Source: Lamprobacter sp964516305
Lineage (GTDB): Bacteria > Pseudomonadota > Gammaproteobacteria > Chromatiales > Chromatiaceae
Assembly: GCA_964516305.1 (NCBI GenBank)
Contig: CAZEZH010000020.1
Span: 1 to 37,349, forward strand
Reading direction: 5' to 3'
DNA: 37,349 nucleotides
Each line of letters opens with the position of its first letter. Position 1 is the first letter of the stretch. The position numbers were made by a program, and so were the translations under genes. Of the stretch, positions 24,494 to 31,575 are shown piece by piece. The notes beneath the pieces were generated by a model. The model was not told the DNA's origin, made no database searches, and was given only the letters and a program-made list of their open reading frames with translations.

Positions 24494-24901
24494 CTACCAG
24501 CAAGGCGAAGCCAGACTCGACATCACCCCCATTGCATCAGCAGGCGTCGGCATTGGCATCCCGCTCCAAGGGCCGCCGGACTTGAGCCGCACTACATACT
24601 CTGCCCACTGCAGCGGTCGCGGTAGATAGCCAACCTGTGCCGCGATGCCGCGCAGCTCGCCGACGAAGGCGATATCGCAGGGTTTATCAGGGCCAGGCTG
24701 AGCGGTGCAGAGATCGTGCCGCATGCAGGCCGCATCGAAGGCATCGACCGGTGGTGGCCAGCCGCGGCTCGGATAGTCGATGCCGCACCAATTGCCGTAG
24801 ATCGGCATGCACTTGAAGGCGGCCACGTTGCCGGCTGTTAGCAGTAGGAGGGCGCCTGCCAGGGCGGCGAAGACGGGGATCAAAGCGGGTCGGAAGGACA
24901 T
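24494..24901 (-). CDS. Exported phospholipase A2-like protein
   Basis: A 135-residue protein with a clear signal peptide (residues 1-28, ending GNVAAF). The mature part carries a PLA2-like active-site helix: CGIDYPSRGWPPPVDAFDAA followed by CMRHDLC. The His62-Asp63 dyad lies between Cys59 and Cys65, as in the CCxxHDxCY motif of secreted phospholipase A2. A second helix follows with PCDIAFVGEL (Cys75, Asp76), matching the CDxxF pattern of prokaryotic PLA2. Six cysteines (31, 39, 59, 65, 75, 134) could make disulfides. It would act outside the cytoplasm on phospholipids, if active. The calcium-loop glycines are only partly recognisable (WCGIDYP), so activity is not assured. Confidence 0.7.
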   Translation of the reverse strand: MSFRPALIPVFAALAGALLLLTAGNVAAFKCMPIYGNWCGIDYPSRGWPPPVDAFDAACMRHDLCTAQPGPDKPCDIAFVGELRGIAAQVGYLPRPLQWAEYVVRLKSGGPWSGMPMPTPADAMGVMSSLASPCW

Positions 24902-24978
24902 CGGGTTACCTCAGGGCTGGTTGTTGATGGAGTCCGATCAGAGAGTCGCCAAGCCTGGCTATCGACGCTTTAGCCTAT

Positions 24979-25119
24979 CAACCGCAGATGATCCAGATTG
25001 GCGCGGATTAAAAAAAGGAAACAGTGGCTTAGCGATAATACTAAGGTCGCCGACCAGGTGACGCAGGGATTGGCCGTCGTGGCTAATGTCTCTGCGCTTA
25101 TCTGCGTCATCTGCGGTTG
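24979..25119. repeat. MITE-like element with imperfect 29-bp terminal inverted repeats
   Basis: The left arm (24979-25007) begins CAACCGCAGATGATCCAGAT. The reverse complement of the right arm (25091-25119) begins CAACCGCAGATGACGCAGAT. The 29-base arms agree at 24 positions, the first 13 without a mismatch. The 83 bases between have a poly-A run and no coding capacity. Sequences of this CCGCAGATGA-CGCAGAT type recur as dispersed repeats in many bacterial genomes. It is most likely a non-autonomous or degenerate mobile repeat, or a large hairpin at the RNA level. No flanking target duplication was obvious. Confidence 0.6.
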
Positions 25120-25170
25120 AAATACTCTTTTTGGGGTTGGCAGTGTCCCCTGGTTGTTGCGCTTTGGGGC

Positions 25171-25204
25171 CAAGAGCAAGAGCAAGAGCAAGGGCAAGGG
25201 CAAG
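25171..25204. repeat. Hexanucleotide tandem repeat
   Basis: CAAGAG three times, then CAAGGG twice, then CAAG: about 5.7 units of a 6-bp repeat. It is just past the 3-prime end of the DUF2939 gene (minus strand) and outside any supported gene, so phase variation of a protein is not indicated. Confidence 0.85.
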
Positions 25205-25222
25205 TGATGAAAGCGATGAGTG

Positions 25223-25819
25223 CTAGCCAGTGATGTCGGTCACTCGCCACTGCGTGCCATCGAGCGTCAGAATCACAAAAGTGGGGCTCTGACCCAGTCG
25301 GCCAAGTCGGATGACGAAGCGGTCCCATGATTCAAAAAAGGCGAAATCGACGGCGTCGATGAAGCTGGTGCCGATCTGTGCACCGGTCTGGCCAGGTGGT
25401 TGACCAGCGGCGCGCCGGCTGGCAGCAAGCAGTGTGCTGCGGACCCAATCGAGGGTGATGGCCTGGTCCAGCGCTCTGTCACCCAGTTGTTTGAGATTGT
25501 CCGAGAGCCAGCCTAGCACCTGATCAGTGTCGAGCTGGAGCCCTGTCTGGGCGCGGCTTTGGCTATCGGTTGCGCCGCCGTTCTGTTGGTTGCCCTGGCC
25601 GCCGCCCCGGTGCCCCAAGTTGTTCGGCAACAGCCCCTCAACGCTGCTATTGATACGCGTCTTGTAATGCGATTGGATGGCGGCCAAATCCACAATGGGC
25701 GTCAGGGCCTGAGCGTCGGGCTCAGCAAGCGCGCTATTGATCCGCAGGATGCTGTAGTAAGGCCAGATGCCATAGAGGACGATGGCGAGCAGGAGCAGGA
25801 GGCCGAGAAAGCGTGCCAT
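25223..25819 (-). CDS. DUF2939 family membrane-anchored protein
   Basis: A 198-residue protein with one N-terminal membrane helix (residues 4-22, ending YGIWPYYSILRINSALAEPD). That sequence is the DUF2939 signature: a helix followed by a region in which a pair of small alpha/beta repeats faces the periplasm. A Gly/Gln/Asn-rich low-complexity linker (about 68-92) separates the N-terminal motif from the C-terminal part, which ends FVILTLDGTQWRVTDITG. Function unknown for the family. It is divergent from cca with 134 bases between; a TAGAAT hexamer about 40 bases upstream might be its -10, without a good -35. Confidence 0.85.
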   Translation of the reverse strand: MARFLGLLLLLAIVLYGIWPYYSILRINSALAEPDAQALTPIVDLAAIQSHYKTRINSSVEGLLPNNLGHRGGGQGNQQNGGATDSQSRAQTGLQLDTDQVLGWLSDNLKQLGDRALDQAITLDWVRSTLLAASRRAAGQPPGQTGAQIGTSFIDAVDFAFFESWDRFVIRLGRLGQSPTFVILTLDGTQWRVTDITG

Positions 25820-25899
25820 GGCAGTAGTCCGATCAACGTGTGCTGGAGAAGTCTTTTATTCTACGGGGGCCGCAGTGGCCGTGCTGAACCTTCCAAGGC

Positions 25900-25908
25900 T
25901 GGCATAAT
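25900..25908 (+). promoter_or_regulatory. Candidate extended -10 promoter for cca
   Basis: TGGCATAAT (25900-25908) is a TGn extended -10 followed by CATAAT (5 of 6 to TATAAT), 45 bases before the cca ATG. No good -35 lies 16-18 bases upstream, which is tolerable for an extended -10 promoter. Read by eye only. Confidence 0.4.
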
Positions 25909-25953
25909 CCGAGGCTATGACGCGATTGTCGACCTGACCTTGCAGCCGTTCTT

Positions 25954-27240
25954 ATGAGTGATTCCGCGACCTCTGGGCTCGAATACTATCTCGTCGGCGG
26001 CGCGGTGCGCGATCGGCTGCTCGGGCTTGAGGTCGAGGAGCGCGATTATGTTGTCATCGGCGCCGACGCCAACGAGATGCTGCGGCGCGGCTTTCTGCCC
26101 GTGGGTAAGGAGTTCCCGGTCTTTCTGCATCCGCAGACCAAGGACGAGTATGCGCTGGCGCGCACCGAGCGCAAGACCGCGCCGGGCTATCACGGCTTCG
26201 TCTTCCACGCCGAGCCGGGCGTGACCCTGGAGCAGGATCTCGAGCGCCGGGACCTGACCATCAACGCGCTGGCCGAGACTGCAGATGGACGCATCATCGA
26301 TCCCTACGGCGGTCTCCAGGACCTGGAGCAGCGCCGACTGCGCCATGTCTCGCCAGCCTTTGGTGAAGACCCAGTCCGCATCCTGCGCATCGCGCGTTTC
26401 GCCGCCCGGCTACGTGGGTTCGGCTTTCGTATCGCCGATGAGACCTTTGCCCTGATGCAGCGCATGGTCGACGCCGGCGAGGTCGATGCCTTGGTGCCAG
26501 AGCGGGTCTGGGCCGAACTCTCCAAGGTGCTTTGCGAGCAGCGCCCGGGCGTTAGGTTGTCGCTGTTCTTCGAGACCTTGCGCGCCTGCGGGGCGCTGCA
26601 ACGTCTGCTGCCTGAGCTGGACCGTCTCTGGGGTGTGCCGCAGCCGGTCAAGTGGCACCCTGAAATCGACACCGGGGTGCATGTGATGATGGTGCTCGAC
26701 ACCGCGGCGCGGCTCTCGCCCGAGGCCGAGGTGCGCTTTGCGGCACTTTGTCATGATCTCGGCAAGGGCAATACACCGCCTGAGATCCTCCCCAGCCATC
26801 ACGGCCACGAAGAGCGCGGCGTCAGGCTGCTGGCTGCTCTCTGCGAGCGGCTGCGGGTGCCGAAGCGCTATGGCGAGCTGGCGCGGATCACCGCCCGTTT
26901 CCATGGCCAGGTACATAAGGTCGCTGAGCTGCGTGCCGCCACCATCCAGGATCTGTTCGATGGCGTCGATCTGTTCCGCCGCCCTGAGCGTTTTGAGCAG
27001 ATGTTGACGGCCTGCGAGGCCGATTTTCGAGGCCGCACTGGCTACGAAGAGCGGGACTATCCACAGGCCGACCTCATGCGCCGATTCGCACAGGCTGCGC
27101 AAGCCGTGAATGCTGGTGCGGTCGCGAAGGCCACCGCAGACAAGACGCTTATCCCGAAACGGTTACGCGAGGCCCGGATCAGCGCGATCCGTCAGGCCCG
27201 ATCAGGGCGAGCCGCCTCGACCGGAGGCGGAACTGACTAG
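25954..27240 (+). CDS. cca: CCA tRNA nucleotidyltransferase, HD-domain (multifunctional) type
   Basis: A 428-residue enzyme that adds or repairs the 3-prime CCA end of tRNA; the C-terminal HD domain adds phosphatase/phosphodiesterase activity in the gammaproteobacterial form. It is colinear with E. coli Cca: nucleotide-binding loop YLVGGAVRDRLLGL (12-25), EFPVFLHPQTKDEYALARTE, RRDLTINALAE, HVSPAFGEDPVRILRIARFA, and the HD region LCHDLGKGNTPPE with HHGHEERG. Odd point: the catalytic metal motif, DRD in E. coli (Asp21/Asp23), reads Glu29-Arg-Asp31 here. Glu may still bind metal. The start at 25954 puts 11 residues before the conserved core. The identity is secure. Confidence 0.95.
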   Translation: MSDSATSGLEYYLVGGAVRDRLLGLEVEERDYVVIGADANEMLRRGFLPVGKEFPVFLHPQTKDEYALARTERKTAPGYHGFVFHAEPGVTLEQDLERRDLTINALAETADGRIIDPYGGLQDLEQRRLRHVSPAFGEDPVRILRIARFAARLRGFGFRIADETFALMQRMVDAGEVDALVPERVWAELSKVLCEQRPGVRLSLFFETLRACGALQRLLPELDRLWGVPQPVKWHPEIDTGVHVMMVLDTAARLSPEAEVRFAALCHDLGKGNTPPEILPSHHGHEERGVRLLAALCERLRVPKRYGELARITARFHGQVHKVAELRAATIQDLFDGVDLFRRPERFEQMLTACEADFRGRTGYEERDYPQADLMRRFAQAAQAVNAGAVAKATADKTLIPKRLREARISAIRQARSGRAASTGGGTD

Positions 27241-27296
27241 CCTTCAGCGGCCCGCAACTGCTTCTCTTAGGAGTTCTCCTGCCTGGAACCCATCGG

Positions 27297-27995
27297 ATGG
27301 CTAATTTCCGTTCGCACCTGACTGTCGGTGCCCTGGTTTCCGGGGTCGCGGCCTTCGCCAGCTATGGCGAGGGGCTTTCAAGCAGCACCGAGACCCAGGC
27401 CCTGTTCGTGCTCGGCACAGCGGCAAGCCTGCTGCCGGATATCGACGCCGATGATTCGAAACCGGTACGCGGTCTGTTCAACATCGTTGGCATTGTCATT
27501 GGCTTTCTGGTGGCGTTCCGCTTCGCCGGGCGTGTTGGCCTGTTCGAGCAGGTAGGGGTCTGGGTCGGTGTCGCATTGTTGGTGGCCTTTCCGCTGCGTT
27601 GGGCATTTGCGCGGCTGACGGTGCATCGGGGTATTTGGCACACGCTGCTGATGGCGATCGTGGTGACCCTTGCGGTGACTGTGGTCGCCGATAGCCTGCT
27701 CGGGCTGGACGAGGTCCTGGCTTGGCTCGCTGGTGGTTTCGTACTGCTTGGCTATCTCACCCATCTGACACTGGACGAGGTGGCGAGCGTTGACCTGCTG
27801 GATCGGCGCGTGAAGCGGTCGTTTGGCACGGCGCTGAAGCCGCTCAGCCTGCGCGCCTGGCCGTGGTCGCTGGTTCTCATCGGGATGACCGTCCTGCTGG
27901 TCGGGCTGACACCCGATCCAACGCCGGTGCTCGCCGGCGTCGGTCAACTCTGTGTCGTGGTCGAGCCGCTCGCCGCCCACTGGCCTCGGTGGTAG
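27297..27995 (+). CDS. DUF457 family membrane protein (YdjM-like, putative metal-dependent hydrolase)
   Basis: A 232-residue inner-membrane protein of the DUF457/YdjM family. Family markers are the N-terminal RSHLTVGALVSG, the acidic LLPDIDADDSKPVRG and the HRGIWHTLLMAI motif with histidines and a nearby LTHLTLDEVASVDL. Together they suggest a membrane-embedded metal site. About five spans are seen. E. coli YdjM belongs to the SOS regulon, but no LexA box was seen here. The last codons (HWPRW-stop) lie inside the duplicated sequence beside the assembly gap, so the natural C-terminus should be treated with caution. It follows cca by 56 bases on the same strand. Confidence 0.8.
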   Translation: MANFRSHLTVGALVSGVAAFASYGEGLSSSTETQALFVLGTAASLLPDIDADDSKPVRGLFNIVGIVIGFLVAFRFAGRVGLFEQVGVWVGVALLVAFPLRWAFARLTVHRGIWHTLLMAIVVTLAVTVVADSLLGLDEVLAWLAGGFVLLGYLTHLTLDEVASVDLLDRRVKRSFGTALKPLSLRAWPWSLVLIGMTVLLVGLTPDPTPVLAGVGQLCVVVEPLAAHWPRW

Positions 27996-28176
27996 ACCGA
28001 TGGCTCGTCCCGTTGCCACTGGCCTCNNNNNNNNNNNNNNNNNNNNNNNNNNNNNNNNNNNNNNNNNNNNNNNNNNNNNNNNNNNNNNNNNNNNNNNNNN
28101 NNNNNNNNNNNNNNNNNNNNNNNNNNCCACTGGCCTCGGTGGTAGACCGATGGCTCGTCCCGTTGCCACTGGCCTC
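27977..28176. repeat. Identical 50-bp sequences on both sides of an assembly gap; 39-bp period inside
   Basis: Bases 27977-28026 and 28127-28176 are identical and abut the N run from each side. Within each copy CCACTGGCCTC occurs at both ends, offset by 39 bases. This can mean two things: the contigs truly overlap by 50 bp and the gap is false, or a tandem array of 39-bp units was broken by the assembler. The first predicts continuous sequence here, the second an array of unknown copy number. Confidence 0.8.
28027..28126. other. Assembly gap (100 N)
   Basis: Exactly 100 N, a scaffold placeholder rather than measured distance. See the duplicated flanks at 27977-28176. Confidence 0.98.
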
Positions 28177-28237
28177 TACCGCCCACTCGCCACCTTGGAC
28201 TTTCTGAGGCGGACAGCGCAGCGCGGTGTAGAAACGG

Positions 28238-28621
28238 CTAGACCCCGGCCTCGACCCCGACCTCCTTCGGGTTCGGCCCGAAGCGATTGTTGCCCTTGGT
28301 GCTGTCCTGAATCAGGAAGAAGATCAGGATGATCGGGCCGACAATCGGGATCAGCGCGATCAGCACCCACCAACCTGTGCGGTCAGTGTCGTGCAGACGC
28401 CGCACGGCCACGGCGATGCCGGGAATCAGCACGGCGAGCGCGTAGAGGCCGCTGAGCAGCCCCATGCCGGCCTCTTGGTCAAGGGTTCCGAGCAGGTTGT
28501 CGATGAGCAGGAGGGCGGTGATGATCAGGAAATTGATCAGGAAGTAATACCAGTACTCCTTGCGGCGGGCGCGGCCCGTGAAGACGGCATATTTCCGTAA
28601 GACCTCAAGATACCAATTCAT
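28238..28621 (-). CDS. DUF805 family inner-membrane protein
   Basis: A 127-residue protein of the DUF805 family (YhaH/YhaI-like in E. coli). The markers are the N-terminal NWYLEVLRKYAVFTGRARRK with EYWYYFLIN, four membrane spans, and VRRLHDTDRTGWWVLIALIP in the middle. The end of span 4 is followed by a short Gly/Asn-rich tail (DSTKGNNRFGPNP), which is typical. Function unknown; some members are stress-linked. It is transcribed toward the assembly gap. Confidence 0.93.
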   Translation of the reverse strand: MNWYLEVLRKYAVFTGRARRKEYWYYFLINFLIITALLLIDNLLGTLDQEAGMGLLSGLYALAVLIPGIAVAVRRLHDTDRTGWWVLIALIPIVGPIILIFFLIQDSTKGNNRFGPNPKEVGVEAGV

Positions 28622-28890
28622 CTATTTCTCCAGTGAGCTTTGCGCAGGTACAGCTGAGGGATGGCAGCTGGGCAGGGGACTCGGCGTCGGTGTTGATTGG
28701 CGCCCTCCAGCTCTGGATGATCCCGTCGGGGACGATTCGCTGCAAGCCCTGGCTGCATGAAATCTGCGGCGAGCCGGACTGTGAGCGGGCTGCGGTGGCG
28801 TGCCCAGCTATGCGTAATCCCTTAGACTCCGGCTGGGTCGTCGCTGTTCACGAGCGACTAGAACAATAGCATCGCCACTAGAGGGGTCTG
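28622..28890. other. Intergenic region between DUF805 and prpE
   Basis: Divergent gap of 269 bases with no supported gene. One plus-strand frame from a GTG at 28633 contains GTIRCKPWLHEICGEPDCE, faintly like the end of a zinc-ribbon/DUF3426 protein; too weak to call. A 6-bp inverted repeat GTCGCT/AGCGAC (28840-28858, 7-base loop) lies about 35 bases before the prpE start and could be an operator or leader hairpin. Confidence 0.35.
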
Positions 28891-30786
28891 ATGATGGAAA
28901 CCTACGCCGAGATCTATCAACGCTCGATCGAGCAGTCTGAGACCTTTTGGGCCGAAGCCGCTGAGGGACTGCATTGGGAGCAACGCTGGGAGAAAGTGCT
29001 CGACCGCACAGCGCAGCCAACCTCGCGCTGGTTTGCGGGTGGCCAGCTGAATACCTGCTACAACGCGCTCGATCGGCACATCGACGCCGGCCACGGCGAG
29101 CGCTTAGCGCTGATCTACGACAGTCCGGTCACTGAGCAGGTGCAGCGCTACAGCTACCGGGCGCTGCGCGATCAGGTCGCGGCGCTGTCCGGCGCGATTG
29201 CCGCGCAGGGCGTCGGTCGCGGCGATCGTGTCATCATCTACATGCCGATGATCCCAGAGGCGGCGATCGCGATGCTCGCCTGCGCGCGCCTGGGGGCGAT
29301 CCATTCGGTGGTGTTCGGCGGCTTTGCCGCGCGCGAGCTGGCGACCCGCATCGATGATTGCCAGCCCAAGCTTGTGCTCTCTGCCTCCTGCGGCATTGAG
29401 CCGAACCGGGAAGTTGCCTACAAGCCGCTGATCGACGCGGCTATCGAGCAGGCCACGCACAAGCCCACAGCCTGTATCATCAAGCAGCGCCCGCAGCTCG
29501 TTGCCGAGCTGCAGCCGGGGCGCGATCTGGATTGGGATGAGGCGGTGGCGGCGGCCGAGCCGGCCGCATGCGTGCCGGTCGCGGCCACCGATCCGCTGTA
29601 TATCCTCTACACCTCCGGCACCACCGGTCGACCCAAGGGCGTGGTGCGTGACAACGGCGGTCATGCCGTCGCACTCCACTGGTCGATGACGAACATCTAT
29701 AACGTCCAGGCCGGCGATGTGTTCTGGGCCGCTTCCGATGTCGGCTGGGTGGTCGGGCACAGCTATATCATCTACGGGCCGCTGCTGGCCGGCTGCACCA
29801 CGCTGATCTACGAAGGCAAGCCGGTCGGCACGCCGGACCCGGGCGCATTCTGGCGCGTGGTTAGCGAGCATGGCGTTAAGGTGATGTTCACCGCGCCGAC
29901 CGCGATCCGCGCGATCAAGAAGGAAGACCCCAAGGGCGAGCATCTGGCGCGCTACGATCTCAGTGGTCTGCAGAGCCTGTTCCTGGCCGGCGAGCGCTGC
30001 GATCCGGACACCCTGCATTGGGCCGAGGTCCTGCTCGAGAAGCCGGTCATTGACCACTGGTGGCAGACCGAGACCGGCTGGGCCATCGCCGCCAATCCGC
30101 TCGGCATTGAGCAGCTGCCGATCAAGGCCGGCTCGCCGACTCGCGCCATGGTCGGCTACGACCTGCGCGTTCTCGATGATCAGGGCCAAGAGCAGCTGCC
30201 CGGCGAGATGGGTGATATCTGCCTCAAGCTGCCGCTGCCCCCCGGCTGCCTGCCAACCCTGTGGAACAACGATGAGCGCTTCCGCGAGGCCTATCTCAGC
30301 CGGCATCCAGGCTACTACCTCAGTGGCGACGCCGGTTTCAAGGATGCCGACGACTACATCTGGATCATGAGCCGCACCGATGACGTGATCAACGTCGCCG
30401 GACACCGGCTCTCGACCGGGCAGATCGAGGAGGTGCTGGCGAGCCATCCCGATGTCGCCGAGTGCGCGGTCATCGGCGTGCACGATGCGCTCAAGGGGCA
30501 GCTGCCGCTCGGACTGGTGGTGCTCAAGGCCGGTGTCGAGCGCGGTGTCGCCGAGCTGAATGCCGAGCTGATCCAACGCGTGCGCGATCAGATCGGCCCG
30601 GTTGCCGCCTTCAAGCTCGTCGCCATCGTTTCGCGACTGCCGAAGACCCGCTCCGGCAAGATCCTTCGCAGCACCATGGTCAGGATTGCCGATAACGAGA
30701 CTTGGGCGATGCCGGCGACGATTGATGATCCGGCGATCTTGGATGAAATCGCGCAGTCGTTGCGGGCGATGGGGTATGCGCGGTGA
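28891..30786 (+). CDS. prpE: Propionate--CoA ligase (propionyl-CoA synthetase)
   Basis: A 631-residue AMP-forming acyl-CoA synthetase that makes propionyl-CoA from propionate, the entry to the methylcitrate cycle. The AMP-binding P-loop is ILYTSGTTGRPKGVV (about 237-251). The acetyl/propionyl-CoA synthetase core shows HWWQTETGWAI and YYLSGDAGFKDADDYIWIMS. The catalytic, acetylatable Lys590 is in PKTRSGKILRSTM. The segment ASCGIEPNREVAYKPLIDAA is typical of PrpE rather than Acs. The ATG at 28891 (or 28894) follows AGAGGGG. It lies 3.7 kb before prpBCD, separated by an insert of toxin-antitoxin type genes. The downstream DUF4258 frame opens immediately after its stop. Confidence 0.92.
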   Translation: MMETYAEIYQRSIEQSETFWAEAAEGLHWEQRWEKVLDRTAQPTSRWFAGGQLNTCYNALDRHIDAGHGERLALIYDSPVTEQVQRYSYRALRDQVAALSGAIAAQGVGRGDRVIIYMPMIPEAAIAMLACARLGAIHSVVFGGFAARELATRIDDCQPKLVLSASCGIEPNREVAYKPLIDAAIEQATHKPTACIIKQRPQLVAELQPGRDLDWDEAVAAAEPAACVPVAATDPLYILYTSGTTGRPKGVVRDNGGHAVALHWSMTNIYNVQAGDVFWAASDVGWVVGHSYIIYGPLLAGCTTLIYEGKPVGTPDPGAFWRVVSEHGVKVMFTAPTAIRAIKKEDPKGEHLARYDLSGLQSLFLAGERCDPDTLHWAEVLLEKPVIDHWWQTETGWAIAANPLGIEQLPIKAGSPTRAMVGYDLRVLDDQGQEQLPGEMGDICLKLPLPPGCLPTLWNNDERFREAYLSRHPGYYLSGDAGFKDADDYIWIMSRTDDVINVAGHRLSTGQIEEVLASHPDVAECAVIGVHDALKGQLPLGLVVLKAGVERGVAELNAELIQRVRDQIGPVAAFKLVAIVSRLPKTRSGKILRSTMVRIADNETWAMPATIDDPAILDEIAQSLRAMGYAR

Positions 30787-31044
30787 GTGGGCGTTGTGAA
30801 TTTCGTCTTGACCGATCATGCGGAGAAGCGCTGTATCAGGCGAAAGATCCGCCGCGAATGGATTGCGAGGGCGCTTGATCACCCGGCTCGCATCGAGGAC
30901 GATCCAGATGACGTTGATTTAGCCCATGTGCTGTACTTGGTTCCGGAGCGCGCCTTTCGTCTGTTGCGTGTGATCTACAACGAGACAGTTGATCCGGTCG
31001 CGATCGTGACGGCCTATTTTGATGACGAAGTAAAAGATCTATGA
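30787..31044 (+). CDS. DUF4258 domain protein (putative RelE-like toxin)
   Basis: An 85-residue basic protein of the DUF4258 type. The markers are VLTDHAEKRCIRRKIRREWI near the start, ALDHPARIEDDPDD, and LRVIYNETVDPVAIVTAYFD near the end, giving a small alpha/beta fold related to RelE/BrnT toxins. The frame begins with GTG at 30787, directly after the prpE stop; a second GTG at 30796 (MNFVLTDHAEKR) is the more natural start. Its end overlaps the DUF2283 gene by ATGA. Proteins of this family are often found in such pairs, and a toxin-antitoxin role is suspected rather than proven. It is probably cotranscribed with prpE. Confidence 0.8.
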   Translation: MGVVNFVLTDHAEKRCIRRKIRREWIARALDHPARIEDDPDDVDLAHVLYLVPERAFRLLRVIYNETVDPVAIVTAYFDDEVKDL

Positions 31045-31229
31045 AGCTTGAATTCGACCCCAAGGCGGATGCAGCCTATTTCGAGATCTCATCCTCTGAG
31101 GTAGAGACCACTAAGCCAATAGAGCCCGGAATCAATGCCGACTACGATGCCGAAGGCCATTTAGTCGGTATCGAGGTCCTATCGGTGAGTAAGCGCATCC
31201 GCCAGCAGTCGCTGGATGATGCCGCCTGA
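31041..31229 (+). CDS. DUF2283 domain protein (putative antitoxin partner)
   Basis: A 62-residue protein that fits the DUF2283 pattern from start to end: MKLEFDPKADAAYFEISSSE, then IEPGINADYDAEGHLVGIEV and LSVSKRI. The DYDxxGxLVGIEIL motif is the family signature. It overlaps the DUF4258 gene by 4 bases, and such pairing recurs in bacterial genomes, suggesting that it neutralises the DUF4258 protein. Toxin-first order is as in HigBA/BrnTA-type modules. No DNA-binding motif is visible, so regulation of the pair may rely on the prpE transcript. Confidence 0.85.
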   Translation: MKLEFDPKADAAYFEISSSEVETTKPIEPGINADYDAEGHLVGIEVLSVSKRIRQQSLDDAA

Positions 31230-31261
31230 ACTGCATTGAGCAATTAGATGAGGTTCTGGGC

Positions 31262-31575
31262 ATGGAAAAACCACTGCGAACTATCAAAAACACGCTGCCA
31301 CAGCTGATTGCTGCCGAGCGAGCGCAGGTGCTGCAATGGGTGACTCGAGACCTCGGCGGCTCGGCGCCCGGTATCGAAACGCTCTCCGGCGTCTGAGGTG
31401 GTGCCGCCTGTATCGTGCGCACCCGCATCCCGGTCTGGACCCTGGTTCAGGGGCGGCGCTTGGGGCTGAGCGAAGCCGAACTGCTAGCCAGCTACCCGAC
31501 GCTGCGCGCCGAAGACCTGATCAATGCATGGGCCTATGCTCGGATGAATACAGACGAAATCGACCGAGCCATCGC
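31262..31575 (+). pseudogene. DUF433 antitoxin-like gene with in-frame TGA, cut by assembly gap
   Basis: From the ATG at 31262 the frame reads MEKPLRTIKNTLPQLIAAER through APGIETLSGV, then a TGA at 31394-31396. It continues without a shift as GGAACIVRTRIPVWTLVQGR and RLGLSEAELLASYPTLRAED to the N run at 31576. The part after the stop is a textbook DUF433 core. In this family the codon before GG-ACI is commonly Cys (GVCGGxACI), so one base change from TGC or TGT to TGA explains the stop. DUF433 proteins are usually antitoxins of a DUF5615 PIN-like toxin, whose gene, if present, would be in the gap. A sequencing error is possible. Confidence 0.75.

Larger units (their letters stand above)
24902..25222. 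other. Repeat-rich intergenic stretch, 321 bases
   Basis: No gene is supported here. It holds the 141-bp inverted-repeat element (24979-25119) and the hexamer tandem repeat (25171-25204). The PLA2-like gene (minus) starts at its left edge and the DUF2939 gene (minus) ends at its right edge. The leucine-rich minus-strand frame here is a by-product of the hexamer repeat. Confidence 0.6.

Noticed and set aside
24970..25203. Minus-strand frame beginning with a poly-leucine run
   Set aside because: The leucines come from the CAAGAG/CAAGGG tandem repeat, and the rest reads through the inverted-repeat element.
27977..28176. Possible CRISPR-like array around the first gap
   Set aside because: The repeat has no distinct spacers; copies follow directly at 39-bp spacing, and no cas genes are present.
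29104..30882. 592-codon open frame on the minus strand opposite prpE
   Set aside because: Same reason: prpE is unambiguous and the antisense translation has no recognisable domain.
31394..31396. TGA as selenocysteine codon in the DUF433 gene
   Set aside because: The bases after TGA form only a tiny stem (GGTGG/CCGCC with a 2-base loop), not a bacterial SECIS. A nonsense mutation or base error is simpler. Kept as a finding only for the oddity.
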